Source of the DNA: Platynereis dumerilii
Lineage: Eukaryota > Annelida > Polychaeta > Phyllodocida > Nereididae
NCBI GenBank assembly: GCA_026936325.1
Contig: JAPTHN010000003.1
Coordinates: 82,511,006 to 82,575,005 of the forward strand
Direction: 5' to 3'
DNA length: 64,000 nt
The notes under the pieces are model-generated. The model was not told the origin of the DNA and ran no database searches. It was given only the letters and a program-made list of their open reading frames with translations. Shown here piece after piece: positions 32,339-43,095 of the stretch. Made by a program: the position numbers and the translations under genes. Every line of letters starts with the position of its first letter. The first letter of the stretch is position 1.

Positions 32339-33267
32339 GGGGAGAGGCAGGTTAGTTGATACGCAAGGTTAGTTGATACGCCCCACCTTCTGGTCATAGA
32401 AATGATCATTTGAGAAAGTGTTGGCATTTGTAAGAAGCGGAATAAAAAACACATCTTCTCATCTTGGTCAATGTTGAATCAGAATCAAGATTTAGGAGAA
32501 AAGTCAAAAAATTCAAAAATCACTATTCCGAGTAAATTTGTGCTGAAATCTTGCTTTTTTTTTTCTCTCGTTATAGTGAAGGATGATTCAAAGTAACTTA
32601 GTATATGGATAAGGTGTGTGAAAAGGGTTATTTATGAGCGATCAAAGATGACCTAGGTTAACCTGTTGTCCAGAGACCTGCTGTTTTCTGACATAATCGA
32701 GCGGATAGGTTTGTTGAGACAGCAGATTGGTCAGGTTTTGTAGGCTGGCCTGGTCAAAATAACAACCCTGACCTATGAGTACAATCATAATGCTAGGTGT
32801 TACTCAGTAGTTTACACGAAAAAGCTCTATAGATGAATCTTAGGTTGAAATAATCATGAGATTTCCCCCTCCAAACAGGTCGTCCATCAGATCCGACTCA
32901 CAATGGTAGCAGATTTGCATCCATTGGAACAGAAAGCAGATCGGTATAGGCGCATGGTTTTACAGTATCCTACCAAGGCGGAATTATGTAACTTTTTCTT
33001 TGCATTGTCCATCAGGGTTTGGTGTATCAACTAACCTGCCTGGGTGTATCAACTAACCTTACCAGGTGGGTTAGTTGATACGTTTGACATGACCAACTTT
33101 GACGCCATCTGGGGTAAAAAGTATCCAGCAGAGAAAGTCAAGTTTCCCCATATATTTGAACAATGTATTTCCCCATGCACATGACTATTCGTCATTCCAA
33201 TATCGTTGTCCGTTTAGCTTGGAGGCGAGCTTTTCTGAAAAACGTCTCAACTAACCTGCCTCTCCCC
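32339..33267. mobile_element. TIR element E2 (GGGGAGAGGCAGG ends), non-autonomous
   Basis: Inverted ends GGGGAGAGGCAGGTTAGTTG and CAACTAACCTGCCTCTCCCC, TA on both sides. The subterminal motif 'aggttagttgatacg' recurs at 32348, 32362 and, on both strands, at 33017-33082. No transposase in 929 bp. Same architecture as E1 and E3, but the second module reads AGTTGATACG instead of GTCACAC. Confidence 0.8.
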
Positions 33268-33348
33268 TATACATCCCACATTTTGATCAAGTCTCTCCCT
33301 CAAATGTTGGAAGAAACAGAAGGAAATAACTGTCTTCAGAAATTCTGT

Positions 33349-33351
33349 AAA

Positions 33352-33417
<66 letters not shown>

Positions 33418-33422
33418 ATCTG

Positions 33423-33482
<60 letters not shown>

Positions 33483-33483
33483 C
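33349..33483. repeat. (TATC)n microsatellite
   Basis: About 33 units with two interruptions. It lies immediately before a SINE family B copy. Confidence 0.95.
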
Positions 33484-33484
33484 C

Positions 33485-33660
33485 TGTCAGGTGGTAGCAT
33501 GCTAGACCTTGGTCTGTCACCTGGGCCTATATATGTCCGACAGCCGCTTCAATCATCCTTCAAATCATTGCCATGTCCCCCTTAGCCTATCAAGTGCATA
33601 AATGCAGGATATAAAGCCCCAATCATCCATCTATCTATCTGTCTATCTCTCTATCTATCT
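33485..33660 (+). mobile_element. SINE family B copy (5'-truncated) ending in an (ATCT)n tail
   Basis: 'cgcttcaatcatccttcaaa', 'cctatcaagtgcataaatgc' and 'ggatataaagccccaatcat' match the copies at 42955-43095 and 59250-59465 (minus). The tail passes directly into atctatct repeats, suggesting that SINE tails seed the local tetranucleotide arrays. Confidence 0.7.
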
Positions 33661-33691
33661 TTGGGTGAGAAAATGCTGAAAAACTGATGGA

Positions 33692-33796
33692 AACAGATAG
33701 ATAGATAGATAGATAGACAGATTGATAGATAGATAGATAGATAGATAGATTGATAGAAAGGTAGATAGATAGGTAGATAGATAGGTAGATAGATAG
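33692..33796. repeat. (TAGA)n/(GATA)n microsatellite
   Basis: Interrupted 'gatagatagatag' units leading into array A4. Opposite strand sense to the (TATC)n at 33349-33483. Confidence 0.9.
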
Positions 33797-33799
33797 ATT

Positions 33800-34268
33800 G
33801 TTTGTTTGTACAATGTAGTAAATCGTTTGTACAATGTAGTAAACCGTTTGTACAATGTAGTAAACCGTTTGTACAATTTACTATATTGTTTGTACAATTT
33901 ACTATATTGTTTGTACAATGTAGTAAATCGTTTGTACAATGTAGTAAATTGTTTGTACAATGTAGTAAATCGTTTGTACAATGTAGTAAATCGTTTGTAC
34001 AATGTAGTAAATCGTTTGTACAATGTAGTAAATCGTTTGTACAATGTAGTAAATCGTTTGTACAATATAGCAATTTAAATTGTTTGTACAATATAGTACA
34101 TTGTTTGTACAATGTACTAGATCGTTTGTACAATATAGTATATTGTTTGTACAATATAGTACATTGTTTGTACAATGTAGTAAACTGTTTGTACAGTTTA
34201 GTAAACTGTTTGTACAATTTACTAGATTGTTTGTACAATATAGTAAATCGTTTGTACAATTTAACTTT
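33800..34268. repeat. 21-bp satellite array A4 (inverted relative to A1-A3)
   Basis: Unit tttgtacaatgtagtaaatcg, about 22 copies, the reverse complement of A1 and forming the right arm of the giant hairpin. Confidence 0.95.
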
Positions 34269-34419
34269 TTTTTTTTTTTCATGTCCTAAAATGGCTTCCG
34301 TAGTTTTTTGACTGAAAAAAAAAAAAAAAAAATTCCGAAATTTTTTTTTTTTCCCAATGGAACATTACATTGGAAGCATAGTGGTCATGTAATAAAACAA
34401 ATACGGCACTTATTATCGT

Positions 34420-34530
34420 GCAATATGAAAATTTATTTGCACTCGTAAATTCATATTGAACTCGGGCTGCGCCCTCGTTCAATATGAATTTCCTCGTGCC
34501 AATAAATTTTCATATTGCACTCATATCTTG
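34420..34530. repeat. ~100-bp hairpin ('gtgcaatatgaaaatttatt' arms)
   Basis: Arms 34423-34472 and 34478-34530 are complementary with a loop near 'gggctgcgccc'. Related 'tgcaatatgag' and 'gagggcgca' pieces occur at 29195-29230 and 29463-29490, so it is a dispersed fold-back repeat. Confidence 0.75.
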
Positions 34531-34837
34531 CCGTATTTGTATAATATCATATGGCAAGCCGAAATACTCGCTGCTGATTGGCCAAGAGCCGTGCAATATC
34601 GTAGAATATTGCACGCATGTTATTGCACGCTCATTTTAACATGTGAAAGATTGGTCGGACCTGAGATGAAGCACCTTATTTTGATGCTGCTGCAGCAAAA
34701 GCAAACAACAAAAGTATGTTTTTCAATTAAGTCTAAGCTTATATATCTGCCCATTCTACTTTAAGCAAATCAATGCAGGCTGCACTGAAAACATCACTGC
34801 TTCTTGAAACATTCATATCAGGAGACCTGTTTCACCT

Positions 34838-34843
34838 TTAATT
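34838..34843 (-). promoter_or_regulatory. Candidate polyadenylation signal of gene B
   Basis: ATTAAA on the minus strand about 33 bp past the gene B stop. Position and sequence are plausible; not proven. Confidence 0.4.
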
Positions 34844-34875
34844 TCCAAGTTCCAGCCTGTTACTCAGAATAGTGT

Positions 34876-35325
34876 TCATTTGGTGCAACTAGCAAATTTA
34901 CCCTTTTCAAGGTGATCTAACAGGCACTGGCATATTTCTGCTATGTAATCCACCTCCCCAATCAGGGCTTGTCTGTATGGCATACTGACACCTGGTTCCT
35001 TCCAATAAGAATTCACCTTGCATCCTCTCTGCGCAAGGAAGTGGATGAACTTGAAAATCCTGGTGGCCACAATCCTGGCATCTTCAGCATGTTCACGGAT
35101 GTCATCTTCTGTGGCCCAGGTTGGGTTTGGCATGAACTTCAACTTGCCTGGCATTCCTTTACCATTACTCAGTTCATCAGTTGTCTCAACCGCATACTGC
35201 AGTGCTTCTGAAATTCTCCTAATATCAGAAGTACCCTTGAGGAGGAAGAACAGTGACGTCTTCAGCATGTAGGATGTGACAGGCATTTCAACGTGCACAG
35301 ACTCGCAATGACTCCACTCATATGC
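34876..35325 (-). CDS. Gene B last exon: C-terminal Mab-21 lobe
   Basis: Acceptor 'atttcag' before 35325 on the minus strand; the stop is at 34876-34878. It encodes 'AYEWSHCESVHVEMPVTSYM' then 'LKTSLFFLLKG', with the conserved S-Y-x-L-K-T motif. 450 nt against 432 in gene A: the extra residues lie after 'WKEPGV' ('SMPYRQALIGEVDYIAEI') and at the C terminus ('KFASCTK'). The rest is close to gene A. Confidence 0.9.
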   Translation of the reverse strand, partial: AYEWSHCESVHVEMPVTSYMLKTSLFFLLKGTSDIRRISEALQYAVETTDELSNGKGMPGKLKFMPNPTWATEDDIREHAEDARIVATRIFKFIHFLAQRGCKVNSYWKEPGVSMPYRQALIGEVDYIAEICQCLLDHLEKGKFASCTK

Positions 35326-35914
35326 CTGAAATAATAAATTGCATGATAGCAATATGAAGCAAATGTGTTGAGGAATGTTGTAAATTACCTGGATCTCTCC
35401 TTTCACACCTGAAGAATGAAATAATGAACAGTTGGAAGGTATGCAACTTGTTGTTACATAAGTTTAGATATTTAGTAACTACCCTGCTGGAGGTATACAG
35501 CCGTGGCCGTACGTTTTAATATTTTTTCCATGTGCCGCTTGAGTCAGGTCCATAAAACCTGTTATAGACCTAAACTGAAGTCCATGGGCTACCCCTCTGT
35601 CCTTTTTTCATAGATTAGTTGAAATATTAAACATGTAGCCTAATTAAGATATTGTTACAAAAATAGGATTTTGCGATTTATTTATAACAATACTATACAG
35701 AAAGGTTTTTTTTAATTTCAAAATTCTCATTCGTGTATGTTATTGCAATATAGGTGGTAATAGCAAACTAGACCCTTTCAGTTTCAATGATCTCGTAAAG
35801 ACAGCAGTTGGAAGGAACAACTTGGGTTCGGCTGGGAGCCTAGCAAATATATATAATTTCAGTGCAGTACACTTAAATTTCTTCCTGCACCTGCATATTC
35901 TGCAATAGAAACTG
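35326..35914. other. Start of the 16.4-kb last intron of gene B, no feature seen
   Basis: AT-rich intron sequence next to the acceptor. No element end or exon recognised before the CTGCAG palindrome array. Confidence 0.4.
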
Positions 35915-36050
35915 CAGAAAACTGCAGAATTCTGCAGTTCTGCAGGAAGCTGCAGAATTCTGCAGGATTCTGCAATGAATTCTGCAGTTCTGCAATGAAT
36001 TCTGCAGTTCTGTAGGAAACTGCAGAATTCTGCTGTTCTGCAGCTCCACG
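35915..36050. repeat. CTGCAGAATTCTGCAG palindrome cluster 1
   Basis: Overlapping copies of the 16-bp palindrome CTGCAGAATTCTGCAG and partial forms ('tgcaatgaattctgcag'). Further clusters are at 36960-37125, 37345-37475 and 37708-37900. Confidence 0.9.
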
Positions 36051-36094
36051 AATACCTATACAAGAATGAGGACTGTGAGGAAAAAAGTGGGATC

Positions 36095-36958
36095 GAAAAA
36101 ATGTCATTTTACAAACTGCTGTATCAAAATAAACTTCCATGGACGTTTTGCCTCTCTGCTTGGTCAATTCTCAACCAAATTTCATTCAGAAAAATGTTTC
36201 AGTTACCCGACAACCAGGTCTATTGACTACACTAGTCAGTCTTTGTCCGTCGTTGTTTTTTTTTGCCATACGACCCTTTTTTCGGTGATCGGTCAGCTCG
36301 CAAAAATGTCATTTTATAAACTGCTTAGAGTGCTCTATAAAAATAAACTTCCATGGACGTTTTGCCTCTCTGCTCGATCAATTCTCAACCAAATTTCATT
36401 CAGAAAAATGTTTCAGGTACCCAACAACCAGGTCTATTTAATACACTAGTAAGTCTTTGTCCATCGTTGTTTTTTTGTTTTTTCGCTGTACGACCCTTTT
36501 CACGGCGATCGGTCAGCTCGCAAAAATGTCATTTTATAAACTACTCACAGTGCTCTATCAAAATAAACTTCAATGGATGTTTTGCCTCTCTGCTCGGTCA
36601 ATTCTCAACCAAATTTCATTCCGAAAAAAGTTTCAGATACTCTGCAACCAGGTCTATTTAATACAATAGTCAGTCTTTGTCCTTCGTTGTTTCTTTTTGC
36701 CGTACAACCCGTTTTTCGGCGGTCGGTCAGCTCGCAAAAATGTCATTTCATAAACTGCTGACGGTGCTCTATCAAAATAAATTTCCATGGACGTTTTGCC
36801 TCTCTGCTCGGTCAATTCTCCACTAAATTTCATTCCGAAAAAAGTTTCAGGTACTCTGCAACCAGTCTTTGTCCGTCGTTGTTTCTTTTTGCCGTACGGC
36901 ACTTTTTTCGGCGATCTGTGTGCTCGCAAAAATGTCATTCCACAAACTGCTACCTTGT
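36095..36958. repeat. ~210-bp tandem repeat, 4+ units
   Basis: Units start 'aaaaatgtcattttataaac' at about 36096, 36303, 36522, 36736 and 36928 (partial). Each has 'ccatggacgttttgcctctc' and 'gatcggtcagctcgcaaaaa'. Copies are strongly similar. Open frames across them are not genes. Confidence 0.9.
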
Positions 36959-36959
36959 A

Positions 36960-37125
36960 GAACAGCAGAAAATTTGCTACAGAACTGCAGAATTCTGCAG
37001 CTTCCTGCAGAGTTTTTTGAAACTGCAGAATTCTGCAAAAAACTGCAGAATTCTGCAGTTTTTTATAGAACTGCAGAACTCTGCAGTTTTCTCCAGAATT
37101 CTGCAGTTTTTTGCAGAACTGCATA
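36960..37125. repeat. CTGCAGAATTCTGCAG palindrome cluster 2
   Basis: Alternating 'aactgcagaattctgcag' and T-runs, following directly on the 210-bp tandem array. Confidence 0.9.
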
Positions 37126-37730
37126 AAACCTCCCAGGCTGCATATCTCCTACAGGATTACAGATTTTGCTGCAGAAACTTTTCAGAAACGCTGAAATGAC
37201 AGAGGACTACCAAAAACCCGACCCCCCAAACCACAACCCCCCAAATCAATGTTTCCTTGGTAGCGGCAAGCCCAATGTCAAAGAGGTCTGAACTGTACAG
37301 ATGCAATACACTGGAGGAAGTAACAGAAGTTCAGAAATCGTGCAGTTAGCTGCAGAACTGCAGAATTCTGCAGCTTCCTGCAGAGTTTTTTTTTAAACTG
37401 CAGAATTCTGCAGTTTTTTGTAGAACTGCAGAATTCTGCAGTTTTCTACAGAATTCTGCAGTTTTTTTGCAGAGCTGCATAAAACCTCCCAGGCTGCATA
37501 TCTCCTACAGAATTACAGATTTTGCTGCAGAAACTTTTCAGAAACGCTGCAGTGACAGAGGACTGCCAAAAACCCCGATCCCTCATACAACAATCACCCA
37601 AACCACGTTTCCTTGGTAGCGGCAAGCCCCATGTCAGAGAGGTCTGAACTTTGAAGATGCATTGCAATAAACTGCAGGAAGTAACAGAGAAACAGTAACC
37701 AGAGTAACAGAACTGCAGAATTCTGCAGCT
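37126..37730. repeat. ~352-bp direct duplication containing cluster 3
   Basis: 'cataaaacctcccaggctgc' occurs at 37126 and 37478. Each is followed by the same ~200 bp ('tttccttggtagcggcaagc') and a new CTGCAGAATTCTGCAG cluster (37345-37475 and 37708-37900). The higher-order unit is cluster plus spacer. Confidence 0.85.
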
Positions 37731-37900
37731 TCCTGCAGAGTTTTTTTTTGAAACTGCAGAATTCTGCAGATTTTTTTGGAACTGCAGAATTCTGCATTTT
37801 TTTTTGTAGAACTACAGAATTCTGCAGTTTCCTGCAGAATTCTGCAATTTTTTTGCAGAATTCTGCAGAATTCTGCAGTTTTTTTGCAGAACTGCAGGAA
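37708..37900. repeat. CTGCAGAATTCTGCAG palindrome cluster 4
   Basis: Contains two to three perfect 16-mers, including a fused 'gcagaattctgcagaattctg' type double copy near 37856-37880, and T-runs between them. Confidence 0.9.
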
Positions 37901-38586
37901 GAAATTATATACTCCTCTTTCAGTGGCAGTCTTGAGAAAATACACACTGCACACTTGAGAGTGAGAAATGCTGCATAATGAAGAAATGGTAGGGACATAT
38001 TATGTTAAGTGCAGTAGACAGAAGGAACAATAATTGATCAATTGTTGATAAAGCCTTCACCATTGTTCAATATGTACAGTGAAAGAAATAATTTGCTGCT
38101 GAGGAAAATCCAAACCTCCCCCCGAAAATCGAATGATCGCATCCTCAGTTGACTGGTTTCATTAAAAGCATAGTGACTGGTGGGAGCACAAACTCATCTT
38201 ATCTCAAATGATGTGAAAATCAAGGAAAAACGGACATGTACTTCCAATGGTCAGTTGATATATCAGATGAATTTATATCTATAGCTTTTGCACAGAGAGC
38301 AACTGTTGTTAATTAGTAAATTGCAAGAAAACCTCATTTCTTAACCAGTGTTATTTATCACTTGATAGGAAATGAGGTTTTGTGTGCATTTCAAGTCATT
38401 CAAGCTGAATTGAACACATACACTTCAATAGCACAGTAACTTATTGGCCAAGATGCTTACGGCTTTGTGTTATGAGATCTAAAAATTTGTTGCTGAGCAG
38501 GGAAATGCGTACATGTGATTCCTATTGAATTGATACATGGAAGGTCAATGACTCAATGCACTTTATGATACATTAATCAATCCAGT
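37901..38586. other. Intron stretch, no feature seen
   Basis: Unique-looking AT-rich sequence between the palindrome clusters and the mariner fold-back. Confidence 0.4.
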
Positions 38587-40324
38587 GTATGAGAGGTTTT
38601 CCTAAAGTTCTGTCCAAGATGTCATGACTTTTGCTACGGGTACGTTTTGTGTAGAAGCACGCTATTTGGATCATATATTATTGAGGTTATATAATTTGCA
38701 AATAACCCTGAAAAATTCATAGAAAAAAAAAGTTCATTTGTTGCCATTTAAACTAAAAGTCATGAAATGCGGCCCAGAGTACGTTTGCAGACATATATAT
38801 TCAATATTAGTAGAGCAGCTGGAGACTGATTTCCAGGATGAACCCTGCATGGAAGTACAACAGCAAGTTTCATATACCAAAATTTGCGGAAAATTCTCTA
38901 GTTTCCGGTAATGCTACTAAAAAATGCTGAAATTCTGTGCGAACTTGGCAGTACAGGTTTCCATGGCAACGGATTTAAAAAAATGATTTCAAGAATTGTT
39001 TTACTAAATACTGCATAAAACAGAAACAATTAGTGATAAATGCTATCTGACTTCACATTATGGTGAAACGGAGATTGGGTGAGCAGACTGAGAAAATCAT
39101 TGACACCCATTGTTTATACTGTTGCCATGACAACCAGGAATTCTTAAAAACAGTTAATTTTTTTCTGAAAGTCAATGATAACTTCTCTAAAACAAATAAA
39201 ATTTACATATTTTTAGGATTTCAATGACATGCATCAGAAAGCCCTTTTTCTCGGCGTTCTGGTGATATCTTTCTTTTCTCTGTTGGTTTAATACCCTGGA
39301 CACAAAGTGTTACCAAAGTAACCCAAGTAAACAAATTTGAATCCACCAGCAGGCTCACAATTTCGGCAGTACAGAAGAACAAGCAATTCAATTCAAACTT
39401 TTTGTCATCAGAGGTTGGTCCATGTGTGAGAGATACTTAAAAAATGTTAAAATTATTAACTGATGATCAAATTGGTTGCCATGGAAACAATCAAATTGAC
39501 AAAAATACGCCATTTTGAGAAAAGGACCTGATGATTCTGAGTTTGTGTCTCATTTTGCATGAAGAAATATTGAAAAATTTGTGTATGGAAAATTTATCAT
39601 TAAAACATTTGAATTTCACTTGGTTACCAAGGCTCAGCATTTGTTTATTACCTTAGCAACTGATAAATAGTTACATTTCGGTGGTATTGGCATGTCTCGG
39701 TCTGGACAGCTCAGACATATTTCTTGTCACATTTGATTAGAGATTTACTGTTTGGTGTTCTGTATCACCACTACATCATATTTTGAAGAGAGATTCACCT
39801 GCAATTGGGTTATGGAACACTTTTAGTGGGCCTTGATGAGCAAAATCCCCGCTGGATGTCTTGTGGATGAAATGCTAAATAGGTGGCCCCTTGAATCAGT
39901 GCATGTCAGTGCTGGGTTATCAAAATATCGCGTAAATCTGTAAAATGTTGAGGACTCCTACACTCTCTCACCCATCTGATCAAGCAGCCCTTTTGGACTT
40001 AATTAGAGGCTGCGCTCATGGCACTATATCTATCTATCTATCAGTATACATTCCATATTTATAGTCATAATACTCTCACAAGTGAATGTTTTATCTCACT
40101 ATCATTCAAGCTGCAACTACCTGTGAACTTTGCTGCCTATAAGTGTTTGCCTGTACAGTAACTGTTTTTCGCATCTTCTTTGATTCAACTTCAAGGGAAT
40201 TCAATCTTGGGAGATGTACACAACATGAACGATGTGAGCACTGAGCAGTCACTGCTGCAAGTTGTTTTCTATACTAGGCCTCAGATTCTAGTTTCTAAAG
40301 AGTGCATCCATCAGTATAATGTGA

Positions 40325-40727
40325 GGTATATATTTTTCACTATTTGGCATGTGCACGAATTTGTAAACCTGCAAAAACGAACATATACACGAATTTGCCA
40401 TTCGTTTAAGTGTCAAATACTGACTTTCACAAATTTGTACAGGTGTAATTATGAACATTACAGCCCTGAACTTGCCTAAAACTTACTCTAAACCTTATTT
40501 TAGCCCTGAAACTGAAACCTGTAACACCTCCATGAATGCTAGTATTGGCAGTTGCACGAATGAATAATAAAGCACATACACAAGTGTTAGTTATTACATG
40601 TACACAAGCACCTATGCTCGTTTTTACATGTCCACGAACTCGTACATGCTCGTTTTTACACCTCCACGAATTCGTGAACATGCCAAATGATGAAAAATAT
40701 ATACATGAAAATGTGGGTGATGGCAAG
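40325..40727. mobile_element. MITE family M copy 1 (ACGAATTCGT motifs)
   Basis: Inverted ends 'gtatatatttttcactattt' and 'catcatttggcatgttcacg' reversed, about 45 bp. The interior repeats 'cacgaattcgt' and 'aaaaacga'. A second copy with the same ends is at 47183-47573. Confidence 0.75.
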
Positions 40728-40909
40728 TTCTTGACAGCAGCAGTACTATTATGCTAGTAAACATAAATAGTGGAGACTCAATAAATGGACTGCAGCCTGA
40801 CTGCGTTAGAAGTTTTGGACCAAGGATCATCTAACAAGCGTTGGTTGAGAATTAATTGGGTTTTCTCAGGATTTTGCAGCTACCCAGAGTGTTAGCACTG
40901 ACCTAGGTC

Positions 40910-41170
40910 CAAACCCTATATGGGGAGACAGATTGGAAGCACAGGCTTAGTGTATGTAGGGTTCGGAGGGGGGAAAAGGGACCAGGGAAAGGAAGCACAA
41001 GGAAAGAAGGCTAAGAATACAGTTGTGTTGGGCCATAAGAAAAGGAAGTGGAATAGGTGATGGGAGCAGAGGGGATAATTTAAGGCTAGAAGAAGGACAA
41101 AGACAGCTGAGACTGAAGAAAGGGGGATGGGACGGTACAGACAATGACATTTGGAGGACCCCCTGAGTAA
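40910..41170. repeat. Purine-rich tract
   Basis: Strong A/G bias on the + strand (e.g. 'aggggggaaaagggaccagg'). A similar bias runs at 42410-42810. Minus-strand frames here are Leu/Ser/Pro-rich artefacts of low complexity. Confidence 0.7.
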
Positions 41171-41231
41171 GTAGGAAGGAGAAGGCTAAGATTTACACCT
41201 CTTCCTTGCCGCTTTATCACTCAGATCTATG

Positions 41232-41518
41232 AGAGTTCCCCCGTGGCCATATAAAATGTAAGTGCGCTTGTCAACTGGCTTTGAGGGCGTGGGTTCAAAT
41301 CTCATCCCGGGAACTCACTTCATTCCGAGCCCATGGGACATTAAATGGAGGCGGCTTATATCCAGTATTCTATGCTGGGGCAACTGAAAGACCCTGGGCA
41401 TCCCTGAATTAATAGGGTATGTGCCAGACTCACAGTCTTCTCATCTCATCATCATACGGCGATCGCCTGCCTCCATATAGCCCACTAAGGTGCTGCAGAG
41501 GTGTAAAACAAAAACAAA
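41232..41518 (+). mobile_element. tRNA-derived SINE family A, full length with 14-bp target duplication
   Basis: Flanked by cactcagatctatg (41218-41231 and 41519-41532). The head folds like a tRNA: acceptor arms GAGTTCCC / GGGAACTC pair perfectly. An A-box-like 'gtggccatataaaatg' and a B box 'gggttcaaatct' are present. The 3' end 'atagcccactaaggtgctgc' plus 'gtgtaaaacaaaaacaaa' closely matches the 3' end of the half-LINEs at 24165-24200 and 26000-26030. Confidence 0.88.
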
Positions 41519-42409
41519 CACTCAGATCTATGTTTATAAATGGTCAATCATCCTTTGCCTCATGGCTGTCACTTTCTTCTATCCCAATTATTTTACAAAA
41601 GGCATAACTTTTAAATGTAAAGTACCAATCAGTGTCCAATCACAGATAATCTTTCCCCCCTCTGCCTCTCCCTGTACAACTTCCTGATCTCATACAGCCT
41701 GATTCTTCTCTTGTCTGCTTCCCCCTCCACACATTATTCTTCAAATCCTCAAAAAAGTTCACTAGCCACAGCCCTCCTTGTTGCCCCCCCCCCACCTGGT
41801 TATCCCCGTTCTTCCTAACATTGAGGTGGTGAATGGATTAGCTATTGATGGAGGAGGCATGCCGTACGGGAGAAGAAAGGGAGGAAGTGCGTCATGCATA
41901 TAAAATGTACCTGAAACAATGCAAAGGGAAGCAACCTTGGAGCAGTGAAGAAGATAAAAAGGAGACACTATGGAGGAGGGAGAGGGGGACACATGCAAGG
42001 GCGCTGGAACAGGGGCGGTAGGAGGGGGGGCAATAGGCCCTCCTGCGCTTGGCAAGGAGGGGCAAGGTTGCCCTTGTGATCTCAAAGAAAAAACATTATT
42101 TAGCCTTAATTCATGGTGAATTGAGGCAAAAAAAACAGTTTTTGCGGCTACAATAAATTTTTGTCCTTTCTTGAACATTGCCCCTGCACCCTCTTTTCCT
42201 TCCGCCACCCCTACAACATTTCATTGGTTGTGACGCCAGTCAGGACTGCCCTTACACGTGTTTTTTAGCTATTCCTGCACTGTTCTGCTAGGTGCATATT
42301 CCTTATAGGCAACTGCTCTAGTGCCCTAGATTCAAATTTGAGACCCAGTTCGATTTGGATTTTGTTAGTCTGCAGCCAAACTGTGTTCAGCAGACTATTG
42401 TCAGTCAGG

Positions 42410-42810
42410 TATAGCAGACTAAAAGAGAGGAGACTGAAAGGAAGAGACAAAGGAGTAGGAACAGATAGACTATGAGGGACAGACTAAGAGGGACATAATA
42501 AGATTGAGAGATGGACAAGGAGGGACACTATGGAGGTGGATACTTAAACGAATTAGAATTGAGAGTAGGAAGGAGAGACTGTGAGGAGGGAGTCATGGAA
42601 GCAGGAGACTAGGGACCAGTAAAACAGGAGATTAGTGTAGAACAGTAACTGTGTAGGGGAGGGGGCATGGAGAGTAGACACCAGGAGGGGATGGGAAGAC
42701 AAGCATTGGTAGGGTAGGAAGACAGAGATAGAGGACAAGGAGACAAAAAAAAGGAACAGACAAGGAGAAAGTGAAGCAAAAAGGTGAACAGAGACAAGTT
42801 TTTTGCGATG
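42410..42810. repeat. Purine-rich tract 2
   Basis: 'gagaggagactgaaaggaag', 'gggacactatggagg' and similar: A/G on the + strand over about 400 bp. No coding. Confidence 0.7.
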
Positions 42811-42954
42811 AGTTTCTACTCGAATCAATTACTTAATCATATCACAGGTATGTCACTGAAGAAAGTAGCCAATGATTGTGCAAATGGAGAGAGCAAGCTG
42901 CAAAATTTCATTTATGGTGCTGTATTTGAAGTCAATGCACACATACATGAAGCA

Positions 42955-43095
42955 TAGTGTTTGCTCCGTTCGGCCTAATTTGGACTGCAGTTTCAATCAT
43001 CCTTCACCTCATTTCTATGTCCCCCTCCTGTTCTATTTAACCTACCAAGGGAATAAATATAGGAAGTAAAGCCCCGATAATCCCTCCATCTTGCT
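42955..43095 (+). mobile_element. SINE family B copy (5'-truncated)
   Basis: 'ggcctaatttggactgcagt', 'tcaatcatccttcacctcat' and 'gggaataaatataggaagta' then 'aagccccgataatccctccat'. Same 3' structure as at 33485-33660 and 59250-59465. Confidence 0.7.

Larger units (their letters stand above)
29386..34400. repeat. Giant ~5-kb inverted repeat with 21-bp satellite arms
   Basis: Left arm 29386-30335 and right arm 33797-34400 are reverse complements: 'gaccactatgct', then 'acggaagccattttaggacat', an A-run, 'gttaaattgtacaaacga', then the 21-bp array. Variant units occur in the same order in both arms (e.g. the 'aatctagtaaattgt', 'agtttactaaactgt' and 'gatttaaactgctat' variants), so the arms descend from one duplicated block. 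The centre holds two further arrays, microsatellites, SINE tails and element E2. Confidence 0.85.

Noticed and set aside
33340-33800. Leu-Ser-Ile-Tyr repeat frames
   Set aside because: Translation of (TATC)n and (TAGA)n microsatellites.
36066-37998. Several 100-150 aa frames in the 210-bp and CTGCAG repeats
   Set aside because: Tandem and palindromic DNA keeps frames open. No splice context and no family resemblance.
41762-42828. Minus-strand Ser/Leu/Pro-rich frames
   Set aside because: Purine-rich low-complexity tracts read on the opposite strand.
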